Shown: positions 42,973-52,210, numbered from the stretch's first letter. The stretch is DNA of 64,000 bases from an uncultured Phycisphaerales bacterium (GCA_937927975.1 CALEZT010000291.1:42891-106890), one strand, 5' to 3'. Numbers and translations: made by a program. The notes: generated by a model from the sequence alone, not told the origin.

Positions 42973-44214
42973 ATGGCGACAGAGAAGAAGACCAACGCCA
43001 GAAAGAGCACCCGCCTCCTACAGAGAGGCAGTCCCGTGCTCGTGATCGACAGCGTAGCGACAGAGATACGGGGCTTGATCGAGTCCGCGCGCAGTCACGT
43101 ATCGATAACCGCCAACTTGGCGATGGTGAACCTCTACTGGAACATCGGCCGCATCATCACACAGGATATCCAGCGGAACGAGAAACGTGCGGAGTATGGC
43201 ACCACATTGTTGCGGGAATTGGCAGGGATACTGACGCGGGAGTATGGCGAGGGCTATTCGCGGGCGAACTTGCAGGATATGCGTCGGTTCTTCGAGTCGT
43301 TTGAGATTTGCCAGACAGTGTCTAGCAATTCTTCGCCGCCCACAATTATCCAGCCACTGGCTGGACAATCAACAATCGGACCAATTTGCCAGACGTTGTC
43401 TGACAAATTGGCGAAAAGAAAGATTCTGCAGACGATGTCTGCAGAATTTTGTGAGCGTCTGCTGATTGATTTCCGCAGGCACTACCGGCTTGGTTGGTCG
43501 CACTATCGCCTGCTCTTGAGCCAAGGCGACCCGCCTCGTCGCAGGTTCTACTTCGAACAGGCGGCGGAATGCCGCTGGCCAGTGCGAGAGCTCCGCCGGC
43601 AGATCGATCGCGGGTTGTTCGAGCGGGTGGCGCTCTCCAAGGATACGCCTCGGCTGGTGACGCAGGAAAAGCAGGCGGAGCCAGCGGAAGTGGTTCGATA
43701 CGAGGACATCTTCAAGGACCCCTATGTGCTCGACTTCCTTGGTCTCAAGGGAGCCTATTCGGAAAAGGATCTCGAAGCCTCGATCGTTCGCAATCTGGAG
43801 CAATTCCTGACCGAATTGGGGACAGACTTCTGTTTCATCGCGCGACAGTACGCCATGCGGGTCGATGAGGACGACTATTTCCTGGATCTGCTCTTCTACC
43901 ACCGCGGCCTGCGGTGCCTGGTCGCCATCGATCTCAAGATCGGCACGTTCACCGCCGCCGACAAGGGCCAGATGGACCTCTACCTCGCCTGGCTCAAGGA
44001 GCACGACTGGCGGACGGGCGAGAACGAGCCGATCGGCCTGGTCCTGTGTACCTCCGCAAGACGCCAGCACGTCGAGCTTCTCCTGCGACATGGGCCGCAC
44101 AAGATGAAGGTGGCCGAGTACCAGACGCAATTGCCCGACAGACGTCTCCTCGAAGGGAGACTGAAGATGTACAGCAAACTGCTGAAAGACAGGGACCGTG
44201 AATTCGCCGGGTAG
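42973..44214 (+). CDS. DUF1016/YhcG-family PD-(D/E)xK nuclease with 13-residue repeats
   Basis: 413 residues. The N-terminal DUF1016 domain shows NLAMVNLYWNIGRIITQDI, YGTTLLRELAGILTREYGEG and SRANLQDMRRFFE. The C-terminal PD-(D/E)xK domain shows FLDLLFYHRGLRCLVAIDLK at about 299-320 (D...DxK), followed by GQMDLYLAWLKEHD. YhcG proteins are putative nucleases often found near restriction or toxin genes. Between the domains, at residues 112-163, four 13-residue repeats start ICQTVS, IIQPLA, ICQTLS and ILQTMS, encoded by exact 39-bp units. ATG 42973 lies 2 bases after the peptidase stop; the GAG-rich end of that gene may serve as ribosome site. It looks inserted in a peptide-use operon. Confidence 0.9.
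   Translation: MATEKKTNARKSTRLLQRGSPVLVIDSVATEIRGLIESARSHVSITANLAMVNLYWNIGRIITQDIQRNEKRAEYGTTLLRELAGILTREYGEGYSRANLQDMRRFFESFEICQTVSSNSSPPTIIQPLAGQSTIGPICQTLSDKLAKRKILQTMSAEFCERLLIDFRRHYRLGWSHYRLLLSQGDPPRRRFYFEQAAECRWPVRELRRQIDRGLFERVALSKDTPRLVTQEKQAEPAEVVRYEDIFKDPYVLDFLGLKGAYSEKDLEASIVRNLEQFLTELGTDFCFIARQYAMRVDEDDYFLDLLFYHRGLRCLVAIDLKIGTFTAADKGQMDLYLAWLKEHDWRTGENEPIGLVLCTSARRQHVELLLRHGPHKMKVAEYQTQLPDRRLLEGRLKMYSKLLKDRDREFAG
43306..43461. repeat. Four tandem 39-bp palindromic units inside the yhcG-like gene
   Basis: Units start at 43306, 43345, 43384 and 43423, exactly 39 bases apart. Each begins ATT and is centred on a palindrome: GCCAGAC-AGT-GTCTAGC, CCAGCC-ACT-GGCTGG, CCAATTTG(C)CAGAC-GTT-GTCTG, and the perfect ATTCTGCAGAC-GAT-GTCTGCAGAAT. 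Palindrome centres are also 39 bases apart. 39 is divisible by 3, so copy number can vary without a frameshift. Confidence 0.9.
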
Positions 44215-44267
44215 ACGCCGCGATTCATGACAACAAGCAACAACATGGTTTTGGAGACAGGTGTTTC

Positions 44268-46223
44268 ATGAGTGACAACAGCAACGCCCCGGCGCCGCAG
44301 GAGCTGACCGTCCGCGTGATCTTTTTCGGCGTGATTCTGGCCGTGCTTCTGTCGGCCGCCAATGCATACCTGGGCCTGTTCGCCGGCATGACCGTCTCTG
44401 CGGCGATCCCCGCGGCGGTCATGGCCCTGGGCATCATGCGGTTCTTCCGGTCCAGCACGATCCAGGAGTGCAACCTGATCGGGACCTGTGCCTCGGCGGG
44501 CGAATCCCTCGCCGCCGGCGTCATCTTCACGCTCCCGGCCCTGCTGCTGCTGGGTTCCTGGGACAAGTTCCACTACGTCTGGGTCGCCACCATCGCCGGC
44601 TTCGGCGGCATGCTGGGCGTGCTGTTCACGATCCCGCTGCGTCGCTCGCTGATCATCGAGCAGAAGCTCCAGTTCCCCGAGGGCGTCGCCACCGCCAAGG
44701 TGCTCGAAACCGGCCGCAAGGACACCTCCGGCATCAAGTACATCGTTCGCGCCGCCATCGCCGGCGGGCTCTTCAAAATCGGCGCCAACGCCGTCGGCAT
44801 CTGGCCCGAGATCATGCAAGGCGCGACCCGCGTGGGCGGCTCCATCGCCTACTTCGGTTCGAACCTCAGTCCCGCGCTGCTCTCGGTCGGCTTCATCGTG
44901 GGCCTGAACATCGCGATCCTGATCTTCATCGGCGGCGCAGCCAACTGGCTGGTCACCATCCCGATCGTGGCCGCTTCGAGCGACTGGCCGACCTATGCCT
45001 CCGGCGACAACGCCGGACAGGCCATGTCCGCCCTCGACTACGCCAGCCAGCTCTGGTCGACCAAGACCCGCTACGTCGGCGTCGGCGGCATGCTCGTCGG
45101 CGGCTTGTGGACCATCTTCCGCATGCGAAAGTCGCTCCTGAGCGGCATGACCAGTGGCCTGCAAGCCTACAAGCAGATCAAAGGCGGCAAGAACGCGATC
45201 GAGCGGACCGAGAAGGACCTGCCCATGGGACTGATCATCTTCATGATCGTCGGCTCGGTGGTCCCCTTATTCATGCTGTACCAGTACTTCGTCCAGCAGG
45301 TCCACATCTCCGCGATCATGGCGGTGATCATGCTCGCGACGGGCTTCCTGTTCGCGGCGGTGGCCGGCTACATGGCGGGTCTCGTCGGCTCTTCGAACAA
45401 CCCGATCTCGGGCGTCACGGTCTCCACCGTGCTGGTCTCGTCGCTGTTGCTGGTTCTGCTGATGGGCAAGGCGGCCGAGAACGGTCCGGCGGCCGCGATC
45501 ATCATCGGCAGCGTGGTCTGCTGCGCCGCCGCCATCGCGGGCGACGTCATGCAGGACCTCAAGTGCGGCCGGCTCGTCGGCACCACGCCCTGGAAGCAGC
45601 AGATCATGGAGATGGTCGGCACCGTCTCGGGCGCGCTGGTCATCGCACCGGTGCTCATTCTCCTGCAGGGCGCCTATGGCTTCGCAGGCATGGAAGGCGC
45701 CGGGCCCAAGGCACTCTCGACGCCCCAGGCCAACCTGATGGCCTCGGTCGCCAGGGGCGTGTTCGAAGGCGGATTGCCCTGGGCCTACGTCATCGGCGGC
45801 ATGGTCGCGGCGGTCCTGATCATCGCGCTGGACCAGTACCTTCAGGCGAAGAAGGTCTCGTTCCGCGTACCGATCCTGGCGGTCGCCATCGGGTTCTATC
45901 TGCCCTTCCAGCTTTCGGTTCCGATCTTCGTCGGCGGACTCATCAGCGCAGCGGTCGCGCGATACCACAGAAGAAACAAGAGCGATGAAGCCGCCAGGGA
46001 AGGCGCCGAACGTCGCGGCCTGCTCATGGCTTCCGGCCTGATCACCGGCGAAGCGGTCATGGGCATCCTCGTGGCCATCCCGATCGTCATCCTCAAGCAG
46101 TATGAAGTCGAGATGCCGCTGTGGGAAGGCGTGATCCCCTTCGGCAGTCTGATCGGCGTGGTCCTTCTGGCGCTCGTCACTTTCTGGCTCTACCGAACGA
46201 CGGTCAAAGAGCAGCGAAGTTGA
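44268..46223 (+). CDS. OPT-family oligopeptide/metal-chelate transporter
   Basis: 651 residues, about 15 membrane segments. It starts with QELTVRVIFFGVILAVLLSA and NAYLGLFAGMTVSAAIPAAV, the hallmark N-terminus of bacterial OPT proteins. EQKLQFPEGVATAKVLETG is the conserved cytoplasmic loop, and AGYMAGLVGSSNNPISGVTV is another family block. OPT proteins import oligopeptides, or metals chelated by peptides or siderophore-like ligands. The link with nearby peptidases favours peptides. ATG 44268 has GGAGACAGG upstream. A terminator follows 39 bases after the stop. Confidence 0.93.
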   Translation: MSDNSNAPAPQELTVRVIFFGVILAVLLSAANAYLGLFAGMTVSAAIPAAVMALGIMRFFRSSTIQECNLIGTCASAGESLAAGVIFTLPALLLLGSWDKFHYVWVATIAGFGGMLGVLFTIPLRRSLIIEQKLQFPEGVATAKVLETGRKDTSGIKYIVRAAIAGGLFKIGANAVGIWPEIMQGATRVGGSIAYFGSNLSPALLSVGFIVGLNIAILIFIGGAANWLVTIPIVAASSDWPTYASGDNAGQAMSALDYASQLWSTKTRYVGVGGMLVGGLWTIFRMRKSLLSGMTSGLQAYKQIKGGKNAIERTEKDLPMGLIIFMIVGSVVPLFMLYQYFVQQVHISAIMAVIMLATGFLFAAVAGYMAGLVGSSNNPISGVTVSTVLVSSLLLVLLMGKAAENGPAAAIIIGSVVCCAAAIAGDVMQDLKCGRLVGTTPWKQQIMEMVGTVSGALVIAPVLILLQGAYGFAGMEGAGPKALSTPQANLMASVARGVFEGGLPWAYVIGGMVAAVLIIALDQYLQAKKVSFRVPILAVAIGFYLPFQLSVPIFVGGLISAAVARYHRRNKSDEAAREGAERRGLLMASGLITGEAVMGILVAIPIVILKQYEVEMPLWEGVIPFGSLIGVVLLALVTFWLYRTTVKEQRS

Positions 46224-46261
46224 CCGACTCGCCCTGAACAGACGAACACATGCAGAAGCCA

Positions 46262-46307
46262 CGGGCGTCCAGACGCGTTAATCGTGTCCGGACGCCCGGT
46301 CTTTTTT
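46262..46307 (+). terminator. Rho-independent terminator after the OPT gene
   Basis: Stem CGGGCGTCC (46262-46270) with GGACGCCCG (46290-46298), a 19-base loop that contains a further short pairing, then GTC and a run of six T (46302-46307). It may also stop transcription of the convergent glpF message. Confidence 0.75.
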
Positions 46308-46310
46308 CGG

Positions 46311-47051
46311 TCACGCGGCCGGGCAGAACGAGCAGACCAGGACCGCCAGCAGCGCGCCGAGAATCGGACCGACCACAGGGATCCAAGCATATCCCCAGTC
46401 GCTGTCGCCTTTGCCGGGGATCGGCACGACGTGGTGGATCAGTCGCGGCCCGAGGTCGCGGGCAGGGTTGATGGCGTAGCCGGTCGTCCCGCCCAGGGAC
46501 AGGCCGATGCCGATGACCACGAAGGCGACCGGGATCGCACCGAGGGTGCCCATGCCCACTTTGGCCTCGCCGATCTTCATGTCGGTCGCGTGCAGCACGG
46601 CCAGGACCAGCACGAACGTGCCGATCACCTCGCACAGCACGTTGCGGAAAGGATTGCGGATCGCAGGACCGGTGGCGAAGGTGCCGAGGATGACGCCGCG
46701 GTCGCCGCTGATGTCGAAATGGTCCTTGTAGAACAGCCAGACGAGCAGCGCGCCGGCCGCGCCGCCGAGGAATTGGGCGATCAGAAACAAAGGGACATTG
46801 GCCACGGAAAACTTGCCGGCCGCCGCCAGGGCGATCGTCACGGCGGGATTGAGGTGCGCGCCGCTGATCTGGCCGCTGATCATTACCGCAGTGAACACGG
46901 CCAGGCCCCACCCGACGGTAATCACGATCCAGCCGGAATTGTACCCCTTGGTCTTCTTCAGACAGACGTTGGCGACCACGCCGTCGCCCAGCAGGACCAG
47001 GATCATTGTCCCAATGAACTCCGCGGCGAACTTCACAGCACTCTCACTCAT
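46311..47051 (-). CDS. glpF: Glycerol uptake facilitator (aquaglyceroporin)
   Basis: 246 residues, six membrane helices plus two half-helices with the NPA boxes: SGAHLNPAVTIAL and YAINPARDLGPR. The Asp after the second NPA (NPARD) is the marker of glycerol-type channels over water-only aquaporins. It lets glycerol and small polyols diffuse across the inner membrane. It starts 15 bases after the glpK stop, so glpK-glpF is one operon on the minus strand. Confidence 0.95.
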   Translation of the reverse strand: MSESAVKFAAEFIGTMILVLLGDGVVANVCLKKTKGYNSGWIVITVGWGLAVFTAVMISGQISGAHLNPAVTIALAAAGKFSVANVPLFLIAQFLGGAAGALLVWLFYKDHFDISGDRGVILGTFATGPAIRNPFRNVLCEVIGTFVLVLAVLHATDMKIGEAKVGMGTLGAIPVAFVVIGIGLSLGGTTGYAINPARDLGPRLIHHVVPIPGKGDSDWGYAWIPVVGPILGALLAVLVCSFCPAA

Positions 47052-47066
47052 GCACAGGTCTCCAAC

Positions 47067-48563
47067 TCATCGGGCCCAGTCGCGAACGCGATCGACGGCC
47101 TTCTGCCAGTTCTTCAACAGCTCCGCCCGCGTCTCGGCCGCCATGCGGGACTCGAACTGGGCTCCCATCTTCCAGATGTCCTGGATCTCCGCCAGGTCCT
47201 TCCAGTACCCGACCGCCAGACCCGCGAAGAACGCGGCGCCCATGGCGGTCGTCTCCAGGGTCCTGGGTCGGATCACCTTGACGCCTGTCACGCCCGCCTG
47301 GAACTCCATCAGGGCGTTGTTGACCGATGCACCGCCGTCGACGCGAAGCTCGGTGATTGGAATTCCCGCGTCGTCGGCCATCGCGTCGAGGACGTCCTTG
47401 GTCTGAAAGGCGATCGATTCGAGACTGGCCCGCGCGATGTGCGCGTCGGTCGTTCCGCGAGTGAGCCCGAACATCGCACCGCGGGCGTACTGATCCCAGT
47501 AGGGAGCCCCCAGACCCGCGAACGCCGGGACGACGTAGACGCCGCCATTGTCGGGGACCGAGTTGGCCAGCGCCTCGACCCGCTCGGACCGCGCGATACA
47601 GCCCAGACCGTCACGCAACCATTGCACCACGGCGCCCGCGATGAAGATGCTCCCTTCCAATGCGTACGTCACCTGGTCGCCCAGCTTCCAGGCGATGGTC
47701 GTGAGCAGGTTATTCTTGGACTGCTTGGCTGCGGCGCCGGTGTTCATCATGATGAAGCAGCCGGTGCCGTAGGTGTTCTTGATCATCCCCTCTTCGGTGC
47801 ACATCTGGCCGAACATCGCCGCCTGCTGGTCGCCTGCGATGCCTGCGATGGGGACCTCCGCGCCGCCGAACGCGGCCCCGGTCTTGCCCACGACTTCGCT
47901 GCACGTCCTGACCTCGGGCAGCATGGACATGGGGACATTGAACAGCGTGCAAAGCTCCTCGTCCCACTTCTGCTCGTGGATGTTGAACAGCATCGTCCGG
48001 CTGGCGTTCGTGACATCCGTCACATGGACGCGGCCGCCGGTCAGTTTCCAGATGAGCCAGGAATCGACGGTGCCGAAGGCGAGTTCCCCCGCCGCCGCCC
48101 GCCGGCGAGCGCCGGGCACGTTGTCCAGGATCCAGCGAACCTTCGTCGCGGAAAAGTAGGCGTCGATGACCAGACCCGTCTTGGAGCGGATCTTCTCGGC
48201 CAGGCCGGCCTTCTTCAGTTCGTCGCAAAATTCCGCGGTCCGGCGGTCCTGCCAGACGATCGCGTTGTAGACGGGTTCGCCCGTCTTGCGGTCCCAGACG
48301 ACCGCGGTCTCCCGCTGGTTGGTGATCCCGATGGCGGCGATCTGCGAGCCCTCGATATTCATCTTCGCCAAGGCCTCGGCGGCAACGCTGGCCTGGCTCG
48401 ACCAGATCTCGTTCGGATCGTGCTCGACCCAGCCGCTCTTCGGGAAGATCTGCTGGAATTCCTTCTGAGCCACCGCCCGGATGCCGCCGTCATGGTCGAC
48501 AACCAGCGCCCGCGAACTGGTAGTGCCCTGATCCAGGGCCAGGATGTACTGCGTCTTGGCCAT
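47067..48563 (-). CDS. glpK: Glycerol kinase
   Basis: 498 residues, full length. It phosphorylates glycerol with ATP to glycerol 3-phosphate, trapping it after GlpF entry. FGGY motifs: [19 protein letters not shown] at the start, [66 protein letters not shown] and [22 protein letters not shown] 48563 has AAAGGT. glpF follows directly. No glpD or regulator is in the window. Confidence 0.97.
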   Translation of the reverse strand: MAKTQYILALDQGTTSSRALVVDHDGGIRAVAQKEFQQIFPKSGWVEHDPNEIWSSQASVAAEALAKMNIEGSQIAAIGITNQRETAVVWDRKTGEPVYNAIVWQDRRTAEFCDELKKAGLAEKIRSKTGLVIDAYFSATKVRWILDNVPGARRRAAAGELAFGTVDSWLIWKLTGGRVHVTDVTNASRTMLFNIHEQKWDEELCTLFNVPMSMLPEVRTCSEVVGKTGAAFGGAEVPIAGIAGDQQAAMFGQMCTEEGMIKNTYGTGCFIMMNTGAAAKQSKNNLLTTIAWKLGDQVTYALEGSIFIAGAVVQWLRDGLGCIARSERVEALANSVPDNGGVYVVPAFAGLGAPYWDQYARGAMFGLTRGTTDAHIARASLESIAFQTKDVLDAMADDAGIPITELRVDGGASVNNALMEFQAGVTGVKVIRPRTLETTAMGAAFFAGLAVGYWKDLAEIQDIWKMGAQFESRMAAETRAELLKNWQKAVDRVRDWAR

Positions 48564-49082
48564 GCCCAACCTTTCGCTTCGAACCAACGAACTCACCGCA
48601 ACGTCACCTCACCGCCATCCGCCCACCCCAGAGTAGACCACCCACCACGCCGCCTGTCAAGCACCGACCGATCAGACGACTCCGCCGGATAGGTTCAGAC
48701 TTTCTGGCACACTGAAGACACCCACGCAGATGGGAGAGGCTGCTATCCCGTGAAGTTGGATGCAGATCCGAAACGGACCTGCCCGGGAAATGTTTCGCGT
48801 TGTGGCCTCCAGCATAGTACAGGAGCGAAACGCTCCCTTGAGGGCGTACGCAGCACCCCTATTGCTGGTGGCCCCAATGCGATAAACTCCCGCCGCCCAG
48901 CCGTACAGTGGCGCTTTATACGAGGGTGGCGGATTCCGGATCAGTCCGTCCCTCCCTCCGCCCACCAGGAGAAGGCGGGTGTCTACCAGAAGAATTGGCC
49001 ACATCCCTCTGTCACTCAGCCTCCGACGTGACACACGCCAGTTGCCTCGAAGCCGGCTTTCCTGGTCCTGCACTGCAGAGCT
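48564..49082. other. Intergenic region with hairpin repeats
   Basis: About 520 bases without a supported gene between glpK and the Mrr-like nuclease. At 48790-48900 lies a repeat with CAGGAGCGAAACGCTCCC hairpin and CCCCAATGCGATAAACTCCC, related to the repeat families at 0.44, 6.24 and 35.86 kb. The glpK promoter should be here; no clear boxes were found. Confidence 0.45.
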
Positions 49083-50852
49083 CTAAGGCTTTCCTTTGTA
49101 CAGGTCCTTCGCTTCCGCCACGTTGATTCGAGCCCTGTGGCCATGTTTCTCCAACAGGGCAAGCAGATTGCTGCCGTTGAGAAGTGTCATGGGCTTGTCC
49201 TTTGCGAACTCGTATGAGTCCTTGCCATAATCCGATGTGGTCACCAGAATGCCCTTCGTGGCTCCTTCATTCATGAGTGTTCCATAGAGATCTCGCACCG
49301 CAGCCACACCCACGGTGTTTGTGTATCGCTTGGCTTGAATCACGATCTTCCCTCCCCTGATGGGATCAGGATCGAATGCCACCGCATCGACACCACCATC
49401 TGAGCTTGCCTGCGTGACCTTCACTTCTCCTCCACTTGCGGCAAACTCTTTTTCAAACAGTTCGCGGATCAGATGTTCGAAATCCTCCCAATCCATGGCA
49501 GCCAGATTCACGGATTCGTCCAGACGGGCCACAATAGCCCTTGCATCAATGAACCGCTTGTCTGTCGTATTCAGTTGAATAACAGGAGGAATTGGCGTCA
49601 GATCTATGAGCGCCGCGGCCGCCACTCCCTTGAGGTGTTTGAAGGTAGCCTTCGCGTCTACTTGTGACAGATCAAAGGTACGGAACTTCGCTGCATCTGC
49701 AACGACCGAAAGAATGACTTTGGTCTCGCTGACGCCCGTCGCAGGGTTGATATGCGTCACGAGCCCATTGAAAGCAACGGCGTCAATGGCGTGGATCACG
49801 TCGCTTTCGGTCAATTCATGAATCGTCCGGATACACACCTGGTATATCGCAGACTCATACATCTGCCTTTGTTCAGCAGGGGACAACTCCTGTGCTACGA
49901 TTGCGTCTCGTGACTTGACGTACTTGTGCGACTTGACGCATGGTAGTGTCTCCGGAGAAGGCAGATGATAGGCCACGACCAGCATCCGATTCTCGGGACG
50001 GTACTCGACAATCCAATCCTTCGGAAAAGAGTCGGGGTACTCAGAGGCACTCAGTACTAGATCGCAGTACTCTTCTATGGCTTTGGGATCGCCATCGGCA
50101 TATCGCAACCTGATGCCTTCAAGCTTCTCATTGTCACGCTGTTTCTCCGTCTCAAACACGTTCTTCGCTGCTGCGAAGGAAGCCTCAAGTTCCTTGAACA
50201 GCGAGTCGCGAGCTCTGTTTTCAGCTTCAATCTCCCTGACTCGTTCTTGCCAAAGGCGAGTACGCCGGTCAAAGTCGTTACGTATGGCCTTCTGGCGAAA
50301 CACCCTTGCGAACAAACCGTATTCCGCCTCAACACGTTTGATTTCTGGTTGCACCGGCAAGTCGATCTCTTCATGCCCTATGGGTTTGCCATAACTGTTG
50401 AAGGTGACGTACTTGCGTCGCTCGTCCTGTGGACACAATTCTTCCGGCTTAATGCGAAAGGCGTCTCGTCGCTTGATGGCATTCCAGTCGACGGCATCGT
50501 TGACGGAGAGGGTGTGTGCCAGGATGCTCTGAACCTCATCAATCATCCGCTGCGCATCTCGATTGAGGTCTTCCACAGAGCAGGCGCGTTGCTCTGTGTG
50601 CTGCCGGCCGAGGTGTCTTTCATACTTTGCCTCCCACGCACGCAGAGTATCCTCAAGTTTACCTCGTAGCAGGTGGAACTCGCTGGACTTCAGGGTCTTC
50701 GACAGTCCCATTTCGTGGAATGTCATGTCGACGCCGAAACTGCTCGGATTGCCACGCACATTGTAATTCTGATAGGGAGTTGATACCACGACCTTGTCAA
50801 CCAACACATCGGGAACAGAATAGCTGAAATGCACTCTTATCACGTCCGCCAT
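49083..50852 (-). CDS. Mrr-like restriction endonuclease (type IV-like)
   Basis: 589 residues. The C-terminal Mrr-type PD-(D/E)xK domain is at about 465-560: DWEDFEHLIRELFEKEF, ASSDGGVDAVAFD (catalytic Asp) and GKIVIQAKRYT (QxK), then TKGILVTTSDYGKDSYEFA. Mrr-fold enzymes cut modified or foreign DNA. The N-terminal 450 residues are unlike known Mrr partners and include a long helical, charged stretch (about 60-270) that may be coiled coil. Base composition is clearly lower in GC than surrounding genes, a sign of transfer. It is followed by toxin-antitoxin genes on the same strand, upstream in transcription order, in what looks like a small defence island. Confidence 0.82.
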   Translation of the reverse strand: MADVIRVHFSYSVPDVLVDKVVVSTPYQNYNVRGNPSSFGVDMTFHEMGLSKTLKSSEFHLLRGKLEDTLRAWEAKYERHLGRQHTEQRACSVEDLNRDAQRMIDEVQSILAHTLSVNDAVDWNAIKRRDAFRIKPEELCPQDERRKYVTFNSYGKPIGHEEIDLPVQPEIKRVEAEYGLFARVFRQKAIRNDFDRRTRLWQERVREIEAENRARDSLFKELEASFAAAKNVFETEKQRDNEKLEGIRLRYADGDPKAIEEYCDLVLSASEYPDSFPKDWIVEYRPENRMLVVAYHLPSPETLPCVKSHKYVKSRDAIVAQELSPAEQRQMYESAIYQVCIRTIHELTESDVIHAIDAVAFNGLVTHINPATGVSETKVILSVVADAAKFRTFDLSQVDAKATFKHLKGVAAAALIDLTPIPPVIQLNTTDKRFIDARAIVARLDESVNLAAMDWEDFEHLIRELFEKEFAASGGEVKVTQASSDGGVDAVAFDPDPIRGGKIVIQAKRYTNTVGVAAVRDLYGTLMNEGATKGILVTTSDYGKDSYEFAKDKPMTLLNGSNLLALLEKHGHRARINVAEAKDLYKGKP

Positions 50853-51089
50853 ACTCTACCTCGCGATAAACACATGGAACACGGATTCCCTTTTGGACCA
50901 TCGCTGCGCCTCCGACCGAATCAATCCCTGATCTATCGGTCACCGGGACAGATTAGCCTCTTCGCTCTTCATACCAAGGCCTCCAGTTCCTGCTCCTGAT
51001 TGTAGGAACAAGTCAATGTGATGGCAAACAAGATGCTCGCGAAGCGGGGGGTGTATAGGGATTCTGACTCGAATGATGGGCCAGGAGCT

Positions 51090-51257
51090 TCAGTCCTTGC
51101 GATGGGCGTCGAGCCGCCTGTCGAGTTCCGCCTTCTGAGCCTCGGTCAGTGCGATGGCCTCGGGGGTCTCCGCCATGCTGTCCCACAGATCGCCGATCAG
51201 CTCGATCCGCTCGGCGATACAGAGATTCAGGATGTCCTTTCGTGCAATCTTGCCCAT
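51090..51257 (-). CDS. Addiction-module (Unstab_antitox-like) antitoxin, probably truncated
   Basis: 55 residues from ATG 51257, with the in-frame ATG 51275 as an alternative. Body: KDILNLCIAERIELIGDLWD and ALTEAQKAELDRRLDAHRKD. This matches the putative addiction-module antitoxin family, which usually runs 10-20 residues further. Here a TGA follows HRKD. No toxin gene follows within 240 bases, so it is an orphan or decayed antitoxin. A MITE-like repeat lies just upstream. Confidence 0.6.
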   Translation of the reverse strand: MGKIARKDILNLCIAERIELIGDLWDSMAETPEAIALTEAQKAELDRRLDAHRKD

Positions 51258-51339
51258 GAGATATTCATGCCTCATTCCGCCGTCCGAGGCAAGTCCGCTG
51301 GGTGCGGCCCGAGTTGTAGAGAAGGACTGGGTCCTTGGA

Positions 51340-51520
51340 AGCCAGGGGCTCTGCCCCTGAGACCCCGGCATTTTCCGCCTTGCGCCAGCAGCATGGCAGG
51401 CGTGCTTCGCACGAATGACCGGCGACGTCCGGCCGGTGGCGTGAATCACGAGTCACGGGTCTCCACTCCATGTCATGAGCCGAACGCGAGAAATGCCGGG
51501 GGTCAGCGGGGGCAGGCCCC
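51340..51520. mobile_element. MITE-like element, copy in the toxin-antitoxin region
   Basis: Arms CAGGGGCTCTGCCCCTGAGA and onward (through CGGCATTTTCCGCC) against GAGAAATGCCGGGGGTCAGC then GGGGGCAGGCCCCC. About 155 bases of its right part repeat at 52814-52968 with about 93% identity. Same family as 9836-10051. Confidence 0.6.
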
Positions 51521-51551
51521 CAGTCGAATTGGTGGATTGTGCCGCAGAGGG

Positions 51552-51722
51552 CTACACGGCCTTGTGTTGCTTCAGCAGCTTTGGCTGTCGCCGGACGAGT
51601 TTGTCGCCATGCTTCTTCTGCGCTTCGTACACATGGTCGAGGTACTTGGCGACATCATGATCGAAATCCTGCTCGATCTGCCGTCGCGTTTCCCGAACTT
51701 CTTCTACGATTGCATCTTTCAT
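51552..51722 (-). CDS. Small partner protein of the PIN toxin (56 aa)
   Basis: 56 residues starting MKDAIVEEVRETRRQIEQDF, then DHDVAKYLDHVYEAQKKHGD and KLVRRQPKLLKQHKAV. It starts 1 base after the stop of the PIN gene, so the two are translationally coupled. Short proteins of this style (MKDxIVEEVRxxR..., Lys-rich end) recur next to PIN-domain toxins in other genomes from memory, which suggests an antitoxin or accessory role. The order toxin then partner is the reverse of the usual vapBC order. Only 56 codons, so it is easily missed. Confidence 0.65.
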   Translation of the reverse strand: MKDAIVEEVRETRRQIEQDFDHDVAKYLDHVYEAQKKHGDKLVRRQPKLLKQHKAV

Positions 51723-51723
51723 A

Positions 51724-52200
51724 CTACGCCTCCATCAGCTCTTCGGGCGTACAAATGATCGGCGTCTGGTATCCCCTCTGATCGTTGATTCTTGTCACAA
51801 CGTTCCGGACCCGTCCGGAGGAGATGTGCGTGCAGTTCCAACTGACGAGGTAGTCCATCCCGTGGTAGACGGCCAGAGCCATGTGAAGGGAATCATTTCT
51901 GGCTTTCTGCGGTATGCTCAGCGCGTTGAAATACATGTCTGCCAGCGAGGCCACATCCGCGGTCATCTCAAGCACTTTGAACTCACCCACCGTGGCCAAT
52001 CGCCGTTGGGCGGCATCCGCATCTCCACGCGAAATCTCATCAAAGACAATCTGGGAAACATACGGGTCGAGCGTGGGCAACACGCTTTCCCACCATTCCC
52101 GAGTGATCTCCTGGTGTGCCGCCAGGATCAGGTCCCTTGTCCTGGAAGCCGCATAGTAGCTGATTATCGTCGACTCAATGTAGACCGTCGGTCGGGCCAT
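51724..52200 (-). CDS. PIN-domain toxin (VapC-like ribonuclease)
   Basis: 158 residues. PIN-fold features: TVYIESTIISYYAAS at the start (first acidic residue), VFDEISRGDADAA in the middle, and ARNDSLHMALAVYHGMDYL followed by VSWNCTHI, the D-x-x-H-x-A and (T/S)WNxxHI blocks of VapC-like nucleases. These toxins cleave RNA when their antitoxin is lost. The 56-residue protein follows immediately. ATG 52200. Confidence 0.82.
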   Translation of the reverse strand: MARPTVYIESTIISYYAASRTRDLILAAHQEITREWWESVLPTLDPYVSQIVFDEISRGDADAAQRRLATVGEFKVLEMTADVASLADMYFNALSIPQKARNDSLHMALAVYHGMDYLVSWNCTHISSGRVRNVVTRINDQRGYQTPIICTPEELMEA

Positions 52201-52210
52201 GAACCATCCC

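Noticed and set aside
43306..43461. CRISPR array
   Set aside because: Units are 39 bp with no unique spacers and are fully coding; no cas genes in the window.
46284..48692. Long plus-strand frame opposite glpF-glpK
   Set aside because: Runs across two genes that are certain on the minus strand; composition of an antisense shadow.
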